A DNA stretch of 64,000 nt from an uncultured Kiloniellaceae bacterium. Its GTDB lineage: Bacteria; Pseudomonadota; Alphaproteobacteria; Kiloniellales; Kiloniellaceae. How positions within the stretch are numbered: the first letter of the stretch is position 1; each line of letters opens with the position of its first letter. The position numbers and the translations under genes were made by a program. The notes under the pieces are model-generated. The model was not told the DNA's origin and did not search any database. It worked only from the letters and a program-made list of their open reading frames with translations. The stretch covers positions 186,001-250,000 of the forward strand of contig CANMQP010000007.1 of assembly GCA_947500035.1 (NCBI GenBank). Reading direction: 5' to 3'. Shown one piece after another: positions 11,292-20,881 of this stretch.

Positions 11292-12635
11292 ATGACCACC
11301 GACAGCGAAGCCCTCAATCTGCTCGAGGACCTGATCAAAAAAGCCAAAGCTCTCGGCGCGGACGCCGCGGACGCCCTGGTTTTTGAATCGGCCTCGCTTT
11401 CTCACGCCCAACGCCTCGGCCAGACCGAACGGATGGAGCGGGAAGAGAGCCGTGATCTGGGCTTACGGGTCTTTAAGGGCAAACGGCAGGCCATGGTGTC
11501 CTCAACAGACATGAAGCCGGAAACCCTGAACGCTCTGGCGGAACGCGCCGTTGCCATGGCAGGCGAAGTGCCCGAAGACGAGTACTGCGGCCTCGCCGAC
11601 CCGGAACTTCTGGCAACCCAAATCCCCGAGATTGAGATGTTCGATCCGGAAGAACCCAGCCCCGATGCCCTGATTGAGCGGGCGCGCCGCTGCGAAGAAG
11701 CGGCCCGGGCAGTTCCTGGCATCACGAACTCCGAGGGCGCGGAGGCGGGCTGGGGCTCGACCCGGGTCGCTCTTGCCACCAGCACGGGCTTTGCCGCCGC
11801 CTATGGCTCCTCAGGTCATTCCGTGGGCGTCTCGGTCCTGGGGGGTGAGGGCAGTGCGATGGAGCGAGACTACGATTTTTCCAGCGCGGTATTTGCTGCG
11901 GACCTGGAAGATGCGGCGGAGATCGGCCGCAGAGCAGGGGAAAGAGCCGTCAAGCGCCTCAACCCGCAGAAGCCACCAACCGGCCAGGCCAGCGTTGTAT
12001 TTGATCCCAGGATCTCCGGCGGTCTGCTCAGGCATCTCGCGGGCGCCATCAACGGCGCCGGCATCGCCCGCGGCACAAGTTTTTTGAAGGATAAGCTCAA
12101 CGAGCAGATCTTCGCAGAAGGCATCACCATCGTCGACGATCCGCATCGCCCGCGTGGGCTCAGCTCAAAACCTTTTGACGGCGAGGGAGTCGCGAACAAG
12201 CGGCGCTCGATCGTGGAAAACGGGCGTCTCACCACCTGGATCATGGACCTGCGCTCCTCCCGGCAGCTCGGCCTGACGACGACCGGCCACGCCTCCCGCG
12301 GCACGTCATCTCCGCCAAGCCCCTCGACCACGAACCTGCACATGGAGGCAGGGTCTCAGTCACCGGAAGAGCTGATGGCCGATATAGCGGACGGTATTTA
12401 CGTGACCGAATTGATGGGCATGGGCGTGAACGGCGTAACCGGCGACTACAGTCGCGGCGCCGCAGGCTTTTGGATCAAAGACGGTGTTATTGCACATCCG
12501 GTCTCCGAAGCGACCATTGCCGGCAACCTGAAGGACATGTTCCTGAATCTCACGCCGGCCAGCGACCTGACCTTCCGCTTCGGCACCAACGCGCCGACCC
12601 TGCGTATTGAGGGGATGACCATCGCCGGCGCATGA
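11292..12635 (+). CDS. pmbA: TldD/PmbA family protein, PmbA (TldE) type
   Basis: A 447-residue member of the TldD/PmbA (PmbA_TldD) metallopeptidase group, which with TldD removes leader peptides or unfolded segments. The family hallmark GEGVANKRRSIVENGRL and the C-terminal GMGVNGVTGDYSRGAAGFWIKDG are present. No HExxxH motif is seen, as expected for the PmbA/TldE partner rather than the catalytic TldD. tldD is not in the window. A plain ribosome site (GCAGGAT) precedes the ATG. Confidence 0.92.
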   Translation: MTTDSEALNLLEDLIKKAKALGADAADALVFESASLSHAQRLGQTERMEREESRDLGLRVFKGKRQAMVSSTDMKPETLNALAERAVAMAGEVPEDEYCGLADPELLATQIPEIEMFDPEEPSPDALIERARRCEEAARAVPGITNSEGAEAGWGSTRVALATSTGFAAAYGSSGHSVGVSVLGGEGSAMERDYDFSSAVFAADLEDAAEIGRRAGERAVKRLNPQKPPTGQASVVFDPRISGGLLRHLAGAINGAGIARGTSFLKDKLNEQIFAEGITIVDDPHRPRGLSSKPFDGEGVANKRRSIVENGRLTTWIMDLRSSRQLGLTTTGHASRGTSSPPSPSTTNLHMEAGSQSPEELMADIADGIYVTELMGMGVNGVTGDYSRGAAGFWIKDGVIAHPVSEATIAGNLKDMFLNLTPASDLTFRFGTNAPTLRIEGMTIAGA

Positions 12636-12711
12636 CGCAGCGGCTTTTTCCGTCTTCCCGATGACCTACCGTCCGGCTTGACTCCAGGATCCGGATCGCA
12701 TTTCGCACGCT

Positions 12712-13671
12712 TTGCCGTATTGCATGGCAGGCAAGACTGGACCGTCTATGATACCGCAACGTGAGACAGCCACGAAATACCCTGCGACGGGCGCGAACCC
12801 GGTCGAGTCCGCGCCGCTCAAGGGGATCCTGCTCTATCTTCCGGCCATGGCGATCGTACCTGTCATGGATGGCATCGCAAAACACCTGAGTACGGAGATG
12901 TCCGTGATGCAGGTGAGCTGGGCCCGGTACTTCGCGCATTTCGCGATCCTTCTTCCCTTGATCCTGATCAGACACCGGCCAGCGCAGCTGATCCCGAGCC
13001 AGCCCTTTCTGCAGGTGATCAGGGGCGGTCTCCTGCTCATCTCGACGGTCTGCTTTTTCTGGGCGATTTCCCTGATGCCCCTGGCCGACGCCCTGGCAAT
13101 CGTCTTCGTTTCGCCCTTGGTCGTGACAGCGCTCTCACCCTGGCTCCTGGGTGAAACGGTGGGCGTGCGCCGCTGGAGCGCCGTCGTGGTCGGGTTTTTA
13201 GGCGCCTGCATCATTATCCGGCCCGGTCCCGACATGTTCAGCTCCGGCGCGCTGCTTGCACTGGCGGCAGGCACTTTATATGCGCTCTATCTGATCGCAA
13301 CGCGACGGCTCGCGGGTAGCGCGCCGCCGCTGATTACGCTCTTTTATACGGCTCTGATCGGCGCGGTGCTGCTCTCGCTGATCGTGCCCTTTAGCTGGAC
13401 AACGCCAAACCTCGAACAAGTCGGCCTGATGGCGGCTCTGGGGGCGATCGCCGCGGTCGGCCACCTGCTGGTCATAAAGGCCTTTCAAATGGCGCCGGCG
13501 TCCCTGCTCGCACCCTACGGTTATTCCGAGATCGTTATGGCAACCATCGTCGGTTATATCTTTTTCGGCGATTTCCCCGACTACTTGAGCTGGATCGGCG
13601 TCGCCATCGTTGTCGCGAGCGGGATATATGTCTCGCTTCGTGAACGCAAGACCTCAAACTCAACCCCATAA
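12712..13671 (+). CDS. DMT superfamily (EamA) transporter
   Basis: An inner-membrane protein of about 300-319 residues with ten predicted helices in two EamA repeats. The first repeat includes MAIVPVMDGIAKHLSTEMSV and FFWAISLMPLADALAI; the second ends MATIVGYIFFGDFPD and GVAIVVASGIYV. This is the drug/metabolite transporter pattern, substrate unknown. The start is uncertain: a TTG at 12712, ATG at 12724 and ATG at 12748 are all in frame and none has a strong ribosome site. Confidence 0.88.
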   Translation: MPYCMAGKTGPSMIPQRETATKYPATGANPVESAPLKGILLYLPAMAIVPVMDGIAKHLSTEMSVMQVSWARYFAHFAILLPLILIRHRPAQLIPSQPFLQVIRGGLLLISTVCFFWAISLMPLADALAIVFVSPLVVTALSPWLLGETVGVRRWSAVVVGFLGACIIIRPGPDMFSSGALLALAAGTLYALYLIATRRLAGSAPPLITLFYTALIGAVLLSLIVPFSWTTPNLEQVGLMAALGAIAAVGHLLVIKAFQMAPASLLAPYGYSEIVMATIVGYIFFGDFPDYLSWIGVAIVVASGIYVSLRERKTSNSTP

Positions 13672-13725
13672 CAGCACTCTAGTGCAGGGCTCACGACGCG
13701 TGGTAAGCTCCGCGCGGATTTCACC

Positions 13726-15576
13726 TTGAAAAGACGTACTTTGACCGAAACATCTGCAGCCTCCGAGAAGCCGGCGAAAGTCAAGCTGGCGCTGGACGCA
13801 ACCACTAAAGAACTCCTGGGCCGCCTGCTCCGTGTCTATGTCAGACCGCAGCTTACCCGGATTATCCTGGCCATCATCTTCATGGTCATCGTTGCCGGCT
13901 GCACAGCCGCGTTTCCGCAGCTCATCAAGCCGATCATCAACGAGATCTTCGTCAGCAAGAACGAAGCCGCCCTGATCCCCATCGCAATCGCATGCCTTCT
14001 GGTCTTTGCCGCCAAGGGCGCCGCCGACTTTGCCCAATCGGTCCTCATGAGCATCGTGGGTCACAGGATCGTCGCGGATATCCAGACCCAGCTCTTCGAG
14101 CGCTTAATCACCGCACCTCTCGCATTTTTTCATGCCGCGGCCCCCGGTGCTCTGATCGCGCGCTTCGTCAACGACGCCAATCTGCTGCGGGCCGCCGTTT
14201 CCACCTCCCTGACCTCTTTCGGCAAGGACACCTTTACGCTCATCGGCCTGGTCTCGGTGATGTTTTACGAGGACTGGCAGCTCTCGGCCCTGGCCTTGAT
14301 CGCGTTCCCCACGGCAATCCTGCCGATCGTGCGTGTGGGCAAGCGCATGCGGAAGGTCTCCGGCAGCACTCAGGTCGAAGTCGGCAACCTGACGACTGTC
14401 CTGGATGAAGCTTTCCAGGGGATCCGCTACGTCAAAGCCTACTGCATGGAAGCCTACGAAACCAAGCGCGCCAGCCATACGATCAATCAGGTTTTCCACC
14501 TGAACGTGAAGGCGGCGCGCACACGCGCGGTCCTGCGGCCGGTGATGGAGATCCTCTCCGGCCTGGCGATCGTCGCCGTTCTGATCTATGGCGGAAATCA
14601 GGTCATCGACGATGTGCGCGATCCGGGATCCTTCTTCGCCTTTATCTTCGCCCTCCTGCTGGCCTACGAGCCGGTCAAAAAGCTGGCGCGCCTCCACGTC
14701 AATCTGCAGGAAGGCATGGCCGCTGCCCAGCGCCTCTTCGACATTCTGGATGAAGAAGAGACGATCGTTGAAAAGCCGGGCGCCAAGGCCCTGGCCCTCG
14801 CTGGTGGCGAGATCCTCTTCGACAAAGTCGATTTCAGCTACCACCCGGAAGCCCCAGCCGTTTACGATCTCTCCCTCAAGGTTCCCGCGGGCAAGACCGT
14901 CGCGCTGGTCGGGGCCTCCGGGGCCGGGAAGTCGACCCTGCTCAACCTCATTCCGCGCTTCTACGATGTGAACGCGGGCCGAATCACGATCGATGGGCAA
15001 GACGTCAGCGGCGTGCAACTCAAGAGCCTGCGCAGCTCCATTGCCCTGGTCAGCCAGGAAGTCCTGCTGTTCGATGACAGCGTGCGCGCCAACATCGCCT
15101 ATGGGCGCACGGACGCGAGTGAAGCCGAAATCATCGCCGCCGCGCAACATGCAGGCGCACACGATTTTATTCTCGATCTGCCCGACGGCTACGACACCCA
15201 GGTCGGGCCACGAGGCAGTAAACTCTCGGGCGGCCAGCGTCAGCGGATCGCCATCGCGCGGGCCATGGTCCGCGATGCCGCAATCCTATTGCTCGATGAA
15301 GCCACCTCAGCCCTGGACAGCGAGTCCGAACGCAAGGTTCAGGCCGCGCTGAACAAGCTGATGACCGGCAAAACCACAGTGGTGATCGCGCACCGGCTTT
15401 CGACCGTGGTCGAAGCGGATATCATCTATGTCATGGACAAAGGCCGGCTCATTGAAAGCGGCGGGCATGCGGAACTCTTGGCCAAAGGCGGCGCCTATGC
15501 CAAGCTCTACGCGCTTCAGTTCGCCGAGCAAGGTGGGGATTCGGACGGCTCCGGCGAATTGAGAATCCAGGCCTAA
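13726..15576 (+). CDS. ABC exporter, MsbA-like lipid A/phospholipid flippase
   Basis: A half-size ABC exporter of 616 residues: an N-terminal six-helix membrane domain (about residues 40-330) and a C-terminal ATPase with Walker A GASGAGKST (about residue 396), signature LSGGQRQRIAIARA, Walker B ILLLDEATSALD and the switch histidine in VIAHRLST. It is the first gene of a lipid A block with a DUF374 acyltransferase, lpxK and an lpxL-like gene, which argues for lipid A core flipping across the inner membrane. The start is TTG; a second TTG lies five codons later. Confidence 0.9.
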   Translation: MKRRTLTETSAASEKPAKVKLALDATTKELLGRLLRVYVRPQLTRIILAIIFMVIVAGCTAAFPQLIKPIINEIFVSKNEAALIPIAIACLLVFAAKGAADFAQSVLMSIVGHRIVADIQTQLFERLITAPLAFFHAAAPGALIARFVNDANLLRAAVSTSLTSFGKDTFTLIGLVSVMFYEDWQLSALALIAFPTAILPIVRVGKRMRKVSGSTQVEVGNLTTVLDEAFQGIRYVKAYCMEAYETKRASHTINQVFHLNVKAARTRAVLRPVMEILSGLAIVAVLIYGGNQVIDDVRDPGSFFAFIFALLLAYEPVKKLARLHVNLQEGMAAAQRLFDILDEEETIVEKPGAKALALAGGEILFDKVDFSYHPEAPAVYDLSLKVPAGKTVALVGASGAGKSTLLNLIPRFYDVNAGRITIDGQDVSGVQLKSLRSSIALVSQEVLLFDDSVRANIAYGRTDASEAEIIAAAQHAGAHDFILDLPDGYDTQVGPRGSKLSGGQRQRIAIARAMVRDAAILLLDEATSALDSESERKVQAALNKLMTGKTTVVIAHRLSTVVEADIIYVMDKGRLIESGGHAELLAKGGAYAKLYALQFAEQGGDSDGSGELRIQA

Positions 15577-15655
15577 AGGACCGCCCCTACAGACCCGACA
15601 AGAGGGTGTCAGCTCTCTCCTTTGCGAGGAAGGTGATCGCCCGAGCCCTGCAGGA

Positions 15656-16378
15656 TTGAATTCACCGGTTATGCGACTCTCTAAGCGTTTCTTCAAATCC
15701 AGCGCCGTGCAGGGTTCCATCGCCGCGCTGGCAGCCGGTTATGTGAGTCTGGTGACGCGCACGGTGCGTTGGACGCTGCAGGAGTCGGAGGAATCCAAGC
15801 GCCTTCGCCTCGGGGACGAGCCCTTCATCGCCTGCTTCTGGCACGGGCGAATGCTGTACATGCGACGGGCCTGGAACGATAAGCGCCCCATCCATGTGCT
15901 GATTTCGGCGCACAGCGATGGTGTGCTGATATCGCGCGCGATCGCGCGCCTGGGTGTCGCAACGGTCAAGGGGTCGAGCCGGAAAGGCGGCATGTCCGCC
16001 TTGCGGTCCATGCAGCGGATTCTGGAGCAGGAGGGCAACAACGTCGGCATCACACCGGATGGCCCACGCGGTCCGCGCATGCGGGCAAAGTCGGGCTCGA
16101 TCAAAGCCGCACAGCTGACCGGCGTTCCCATCATCCCGATCTCCGGAAACACTTCGCGCCGCAAGATCTTTAAATCCTGGGACCGTTTTTGCCTGCCGCT
16201 GCCCTTTTCACGCGGCATTATCATTGTTGGGGCGCCGGTCATGGTTCCCAAAGAGTCGGGCGAAACTGAGCTGGAATCCCTCCGCCTGCTCTTGGAGACG
16301 CGCCTGAACGACATCACCGCGGAGGCCGATCGTTATTTCGGCCACTCAGCGATCGAGCCCGCCGATGCACGCCCCTGA
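15656..16378 (+). CDS. DUF374 lysophospholipid acyltransferase-like protein
   Basis: A 240-residue DUF374 protein with acyltransferase-like motifs: PFIACFWHGRML (the His, in place of the usual HxxxxD block), SAHSDG, ITPDGPRGPRM and GVPIIPISGN. In alphaproteobacteria DUF374 is found with lipid A genes and is thought to act on lipid A or its precursors. The start is TTG at 15656 or ATG at 15671. Its end overlaps the start of lpxK by 14 bases, so they are one operon. Confidence 0.88.
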   Translation: MNSPVMRLSKRFFKSSAVQGSIAALAAGYVSLVTRTVRWTLQESEESKRLRLGDEPFIACFWHGRMLYMRRAWNDKRPIHVLISAHSDGVLISRAIARLGVATVKGSSRKGGMSALRSMQRILEQEGNNVGITPDGPRGPRMRAKSGSIKAAQLTGVPIIPISGNTSRRKIFKSWDRFCLPLPFSRGIIIVGAPVMVPKESGETELESLRLLLETRLNDITAEADRYFGHSAIEPADARP

Positions 16379-17357
16379 ATTCTGGTCCCGCAAAGGGCTT
16401 TTTCCTCTGCTCCTGTCGCCCTTCGCGGCAGTTTACAGCCTCGGCGGAGCACTGCGCTTGCGTCTCGTAAAACCCCAGCGCGCCCCCGTACCGGTCATTT
16501 GCATCGGCAATCTCGTGGCCGGGGGTGCCGGAAAGACGCCGGTTGCCTTGGCCGTAATCGCCCGATTGAAGGCGGCCGGTTTGCAGGTCCACGCCCTGAC
16601 CCGCGGATACGGCGGCAAGGAGCCGGGTCCGATTGCCGTGTCACTCGAACGACACAGCGCCACCGACGTTGGTGATGAAGCGCTGCTGCTGGCTCAAGAG
16701 GCTCCCACTTGGGTCTCTCGTGACCGGCCGGCGGGCGCGCGCGCGGCCGCCGAAGCCGGGGCGGAGATCATCGTCATGGACGACGGTTTTCAAAACCCCT
16801 CGCTCCATAAAGACTTGTCGCTGATCGTCATTGACGGCGGTTTCGGCTTCGGAAACGGCGCCGTGCTGCCTGCGGGTCCCTTGCGCGAACCGGCGGCCCG
16901 GGGTCTGGCCCGCGCACAGGGCGTTGTTCTGCTGGGAGAGACCAGTACCGATTTCATGAGAACGCTGACCGAAGAACTGGCCACCACTCCAATTCAGGCC
17001 AGGCTAACACCCCGCGAAAACGGCAGTGAACTCTCAGGCAGGCGTGTTCTGGCCTTTGCGGGAATCGGACGGCCCGAAAAATTCTATGCCACCTTGCGGG
17101 GATTATCGTTCGAGATTGCAGAAACACGGGACTTTGCCGACCATCACCCCTATACCGACAGCGAGATCGGCACTCTGCTTGAAAGGGCGGAGGCCTTGGA
17201 CGCCATCGCAATCACGACGGAAAAGGACGCCGTGCGCCTTTCACCCCGCCACCGCGCCAGGATCGCCACCTTGCCGATAGAAGTGTCATGGCAGACCCCT
17301 TTGGAGATCGATCGGTTGATCGAAGCCGTTACAGAAGGATCCTCCGCCCGTGGCTGA
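16365..17357 (+). CDS. lpxK: tetraacyldisaccharide 4'-kinase
   Basis: LpxK phosphorylates the 4' position of the lipid A disaccharide at the inner membrane. The 330-residue protein shows the N-terminal WSRKGLFPLLLSPFAAVY segment, the P-loop VAGGAGKTPVALAV (about residues 51-64), the LTRGYGGKEPGP motif, the DDGFQNPSL segment with catalytic Asp residues, and FAGIGRPEKFY. It overlaps genes on both sides (DUF374 before, acyltransferase after). Confidence 0.95.
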   Translation: MHAPEFWSRKGLFPLLLSPFAAVYSLGGALRLRLVKPQRAPVPVICIGNLVAGGAGKTPVALAVIARLKAAGLQVHALTRGYGGKEPGPIAVSLERHSATDVGDEALLLAQEAPTWVSRDRPAGARAAAEAGAEIIVMDDGFQNPSLHKDLSLIVIDGGFGFGNGAVLPAGPLREPAARGLARAQGVVLLGETSTDFMRTLTEELATTPIQARLTPRENGSELSGRRVLAFAGIGRPEKFYATLRGLSFEIAETRDFADHHPYTDSEIGTLLERAEALDAIAITTEKDAVRLSPRHRARIATLPIEVSWQTPLEIDRLIEAVTEGSSARG

Positions 17358-18279
17358 CGCCAATTTCAAAAGGCTTTTCCAGAAACTTGTAAAACACCCG
17401 GTCGAAGCTGCCAGCCTCTTCATCGCCTTGGGAGTCTTCCGGCTTCTTCCGATCGACGTTTCCTCGAACGTCGGCGGCTGGCTCGGACGCACCGTGGGCC
17501 CGCGTCTTTCCACGTCGAACCGGGCCCGGCGCAATCTGCGGCTGGCCTTTCCGGAAATAAGCGCCGCGGAGATAGAGCGCATTGTTCTGGGTGTTTGGGA
17601 CAACCTGGGCCGGGTTCTCTTCGAGTACCCGCACCTCGATCAGATCACCGCCAAGGAGTCCGGCCGGGTCGAGCTGGTCGGCGCCGAAAATGTATACGCC
17701 GGTGCCGCCTCCGAGCGTAGCGCGATCCTGGCCGCCGGACATCTGGCCAACTGGGAGGTAATGGCTTTCGTCGCAGCTCAGCACGGTGTCGATCTGACTA
17801 TCATCGTCCGTGAGCCCAACAATCCTTACGTGCAGCCCGCCGTCGACAGGCTGCGGGGAATGTCAGGCGGACAAAGGATCTCGAAAGGCACGGACGGCGC
17901 GCGCCAGGCTCTACAGCTTCTCAAACGCGGCGGTGTCCTGGGAATTCTTTTCGATCAGAAGATGAGCGACGGGATTCCCGTTTCCTTTTTCGGTCATACG
18001 GCCATGACCCCCGCAGCCCCTGCGCAGCTCGGTCTTCGCTTCAAATCGGATATTATTCCGATCCGCACGGAACGGCTGGGTCCGGGGCGTTTCCGCATGA
18101 CCTGCTTTCCGCCGATCGAACATCCCGACAGCGGCAACCGGAAACAGGATATCTCCGACACCATGGAGCAACTCAACCGCTTGCTGGAAAGCTGGATCAC
18201 CGAAAAGCCCGAGGACTGGCTCTGGTTGCATCGGCGCTGGCCCAAGGCGACCTATGACGCGCTGGAAGCCAAGAATTGA
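17350..18279 (+). CDS. LpxL/HtrB family lysophospholipid (lipid A) acyltransferase
   Basis: A 309-residue membrane-associated acyltransferase that would add a secondary acyl chain to lipid A. GHLANWEVM at about residues 129-137 corresponds to the family's HxxxxE/D motif (here H-x4-E), and GVLGILFDQKMSDGIPVSFFG follows. The start is GTG at 17350, overlapping lpxK by eight bases. It ends the lipid A block. waaA (Kdo transferase), often present in such blocks, is absent here. Confidence 0.9.
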   Translation: MADANFKRLFQKLVKHPVEAASLFIALGVFRLLPIDVSSNVGGWLGRTVGPRLSTSNRARRNLRLAFPEISAAEIERIVLGVWDNLGRVLFEYPHLDQITAKESGRVELVGAENVYAGAASERSAILAAGHLANWEVMAFVAAQHGVDLTIIVREPNNPYVQPAVDRLRGMSGGQRISKGTDGARQALQLLKRGGVLGILFDQKMSDGIPVSFFGHTAMTPAAPAQLGLRFKSDIIPIRTERLGPGRFRMTCFPPIEHPDSGNRKQDISDTMEQLNRLLESWITEKPEDWLWLHRRWPKATYDALEAKN

Positions 18280-18300
18280 CGCTCTAGCGTCTTGAGCCGT

Positions 18301-18321
18301 GCGACGAACTTAGTTCGTCGC
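18301..18321. terminator. perfect 9-bp stem-loop between convergent genes
   Basis: GCGACGAAC/GTTCGTCGC with a three-base loop lies between the acyltransferase end (18279) and the M23 gene, overlapping the last codons and stop of the latter. No T run follows on either strand, so it may be a bidirectional transcript-end stem rather than a classical terminator. Confidence 0.4.
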
Positions 18322-19149
18322 GGGCATCGGACCTGCCAGAAGCTGTGGATCGATGCGTTCCTCGAACCAGTTCATGCGCCAGTCCAGGTGTGGACCACTG
18401 GAGCGTCCGGTGCTGCCCAGCGTTCCGATCTCGGTGCCCTGCGTGATCTTCTGACCAACCTCGACCGAGATTGAATCCATATGCAGGAAGGTCGAGGTCA
18501 ATCCGTGTCCGTGGTCCAGAACAACAGTGCCGCCACTGTAATAAAGGTCCGGCTCTGCTAGGGAGATAACTCCGTCCGCGGGCGCCGCAATCGGCGTGCC
18601 CTTAGGGGCGGCGATATCAACTCCGAAATGCGGCCGTCGCGGTTCGCCATTAAAAATACGCTGACTGCCATACACGCCGCTGATACGGCCGATGACCGGC
18701 CAGACGAACCCGTTTTCGAACCAGGGCTCCGGCAGGTCGATCGCGCGCACGCGGGCGATTTCCGCGTTCTCGCGCCGGATCCGCGCCTGAACCTCCTCGG
18801 GTGGAGATACATATTTCTGCGGCACGCCGGTGATCGACTCGACATCGTAAGTCCGCGGCTTGACCGGCAGAAGGCGCGCCTCCTTGGAACCATCCGGATA
18901 GGTGACGTTCAGTTCCGCTTCAGCTTCCGCATCCCGCCCGAAACCAAGCACGAAACGCCCCTCAGGCGAAACCCGCAGCACACGGTCGCCGATCTGGACT
19001 TCGGCACCCGGCGTCACGGTCCCGATAATCAAGCCGCCCTGGATCAGATTACCATCGAGAATCAGATCACCCGCCGCATGGGCCGGGCTAAGCAACGGAA
19101 ACAAGAGAAAAAACGTTAGAAAGCTACAATTCAGCTTTTGCCATGTCAT
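18310..19149 (-). CDS. exported M23 family peptidase
   Basis: A 279-residue exported protein: the signal peptide ends about residue 26 (LLSPAHA). The C-terminal LytM/M23 domain has HFGVDIAAPKGTPI with zinc His and Asp, LDHGHGLTSTFLHMD, and GPHLDWRMNW. The last motif is normally HxH; here it reads H-L-D, replacing the second His with Asp. M23 enzymes cut peptidoglycan cross-bridges; this one may be active with the variant site or act as an amidase activator. It overlaps the xseA stop by ATGA and follows it in one operon. Confidence 0.9.
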   Translation of the reverse strand: MTWQKLNCSFLTFFLLFPLLSPAHAAGDLILDGNLIQGGLIIGTVTPGAEVQIGDRVLRVSPEGRFVLGFGRDAEAEAELNVTYPDGSKEARLLPVKPRTYDVESITGVPQKYVSPPEEVQARIRRENAEIARVRAIDLPEPWFENGFVWPVIGRISGVYGSQRIFNGEPRRPHFGVDIAAPKGTPIAAPADGVISLAEPDLYYSGGTVVLDHGHGLTSTFLHMDSISVEVGQKITQGTEIGTLGSTGRSSGPHLDWRMNWFEERIDPQLLAGPMPATN

Positions 19150-20699
19150 AGCAAAGTTCCTTGAGGGTCGCCTTTGGAAGGGCTGCTATCTTTGGACTTC
19201 ATGGGTTTCGTTTTTTTGACAACGGGCCGCTTTTCATCTGCTTGCCGGAGCGCCGGAGCGTCACCGGCCGTAACAGAAACCTGCCCATCATGGAACTCAA
19301 TGTCCAGTTTCATGCCATCGGCAACCTCCGCCGCACGCCCGACGCTTCCCTTTTCACCGCGCACAACCGCAAAACCGCGCTGCAGGACATTCTTATATGA
19401 AACGCTCTCGAGGATGCGGCCAAGTTCGGTCACCGCGCGCTGCCGCTCCTGGGTCAGATGACGGCCGGACTCGCCGAGACGCCGTCCCGCATCAATCCGC
19501 TGATAAGCCTGACGAAAAGGTTCGACCAGGCGCGGACGCAGGGATTGCAAACGTTCGCTCTGCGCCGAGAGCTGTTGCCGGGACAAGCGTATCTGCTGTC
19601 TCGGGTGCGGCAACTGCGCTGCCAGTTCAACAAGGGTGCCGCGCCGGTAGCCAATGAAGTTGTTCATGGCATTGCCAAGCCGTTCGGCGGAGTCATCCAG
19701 GCGCTGGGTCTTTTCCTCGAGCAAACGTCTGGGATCCGGCAGGCCGCGTCCCAGCCCCTCAACTTCCATGCGGCGTTCCGTCAGAAAACGCCCGGCCCCG
19801 CCCAGCAAACGCCGTTCCAGATCCAGGGTTTGCGCCGCCAGCTCCGCGCGCACGGGGACCGCGATCTCCGCCGCCGCCGTGGGAGTCGGCGCCCGCCGGT
19901 CCGACGCAAAATCGATCAGGGTCGTATCGGTTTCATGCCCGACCGCGGAAATCAACGGGATGTCCGATTCGGCAGCCGCCCTGACAACGACTTCCTCGTT
20001 AAAGGCCCAGAGATCCTCCAGGCTTCCGCCGCCGCGCGCAACGATCAGGACCTCGGGACGGGGCACGGCCCCGGTTTTGGAGAGGCTGTTGAAGCCCCGA
20101 ATGGCCGCGGCGATCTGGCCCGCCGCCGCGTCGCCCTGCACGACCACGGGCCAAACCATTACCCGGCGCGGAAAGCGGTCCGACAAACGATGCATGATAT
20201 CGCGGATGACCGCGCCGGTGGGCGAGGTTACGACGCCTATCACTTCGGGCAGGAAAGGCAGCCCGCGTTTTCTCTCGGCTTCGAAGAGGCCTTCGGCGGC
20301 CAGCTTCTTCTTGCGGTCTTCGAGCAGCTTGAGAAGCGCTCCCGCGCCCGCCAGCTCCATACGATCGATCACGATCTGATACTTGGAGCGACCGGGGTAG
20401 CTGGTCAGACGGCCGGTGGCAATCACTTCCATGCCGTCTTCAGGTTGCATCCCCAGCCGCCCGGCGACACCGCGCCAGCACACGCCGTCGAGAACCGCGG
20501 AGTCGTCTTTCAGCGCCATGTAAAGATGACCGGAGGCCGCGCGCTTGAAACCGGAGATCTCGCCGCGCACCCGGACCCTGTCGAAGCTGGTCTCCAGGGT
20601 CCGCTTGACGGCCTGAGAGATTTCAGAGACCGAGAACTCGGGCATATTAGACGGTTCTCCTGGAACCATCCCGCCGCCATCTGTAGAAAAGTCGCTCAT
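19146..20699 (-). CDS. xseA: exodeoxyribonuclease VII large subunit
   Basis: XseA pairs with the small subunit XseB to degrade single-stranded DNA into short oligonucleotides. The 517-residue protein has the N-terminal OB-fold (FSVSEISQAVKRTLE, RVRGEISGFKRAASGH), the catalytic domain (GVVTSPTGAVIRDI, PEVLIVARGGGSLEDLWAF, SAVGHETDTTLIDF) and a long coiled C-terminal part. The Lys/Pro-rich tail after about residue 480 is extra. xseB is not seen in the window. Confidence 0.95.
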   Translation of the reverse strand: MSDFSTDGGGMVPGEPSNMPEFSVSEISQAVKRTLETSFDRVRVRGEISGFKRAASGHLYMALKDDSAVLDGVCWRGVAGRLGMQPEDGMEVIATGRLTSYPGRSKYQIVIDRMELAGAGALLKLLEDRKKKLAAEGLFEAERKRGLPFLPEVIGVVTSPTGAVIRDIMHRLSDRFPRRVMVWPVVVQGDAAAGQIAAAIRGFNSLSKTGAVPRPEVLIVARGGGSLEDLWAFNEEVVVRAAAESDIPLISAVGHETDTTLIDFASDRRAPTPTAAAEIAVPVRAELAAQTLDLERRLLGGAGRFLTERRMEVEGLGRGLPDPRRLLEEKTQRLDDSAERLGNAMNNFIGYRRGTLVELAAQLPHPRQQIRLSRQQLSAQSERLQSLRPRLVEPFRQAYQRIDAGRRLGESGRHLTQERQRAVTELGRILESVSYKNVLQRGFAVVRGEKGSVGRAAEVADGMKLDIEFHDGQVSVTAGDAPALRQADEKRPVVKKTKPMKSKDSSPSKGDPQGTLL

Positions 20700-20881
20700 T
20701 GCGTCGGCATCCTATGCTAAAAAGCCGCGCGCAGTGAAGGACGACTTAGAAGGACGACTTAGACTGCACCTGTTTCCAATTGACGCCGTTGGGACCATGG
20801 ATCGCTTTCTAAGCATTTGGAGGTGGAGCTGAATCCCGTTTTTCACCGAGACAGTGAAAAACGATCAGACTCGAAGGTTTA

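Noticed and set aside
19458-20720. 420-residue open frame opposite xseA
   Set aside because: It lies entirely in the antisense of xseA and carries no known motif.
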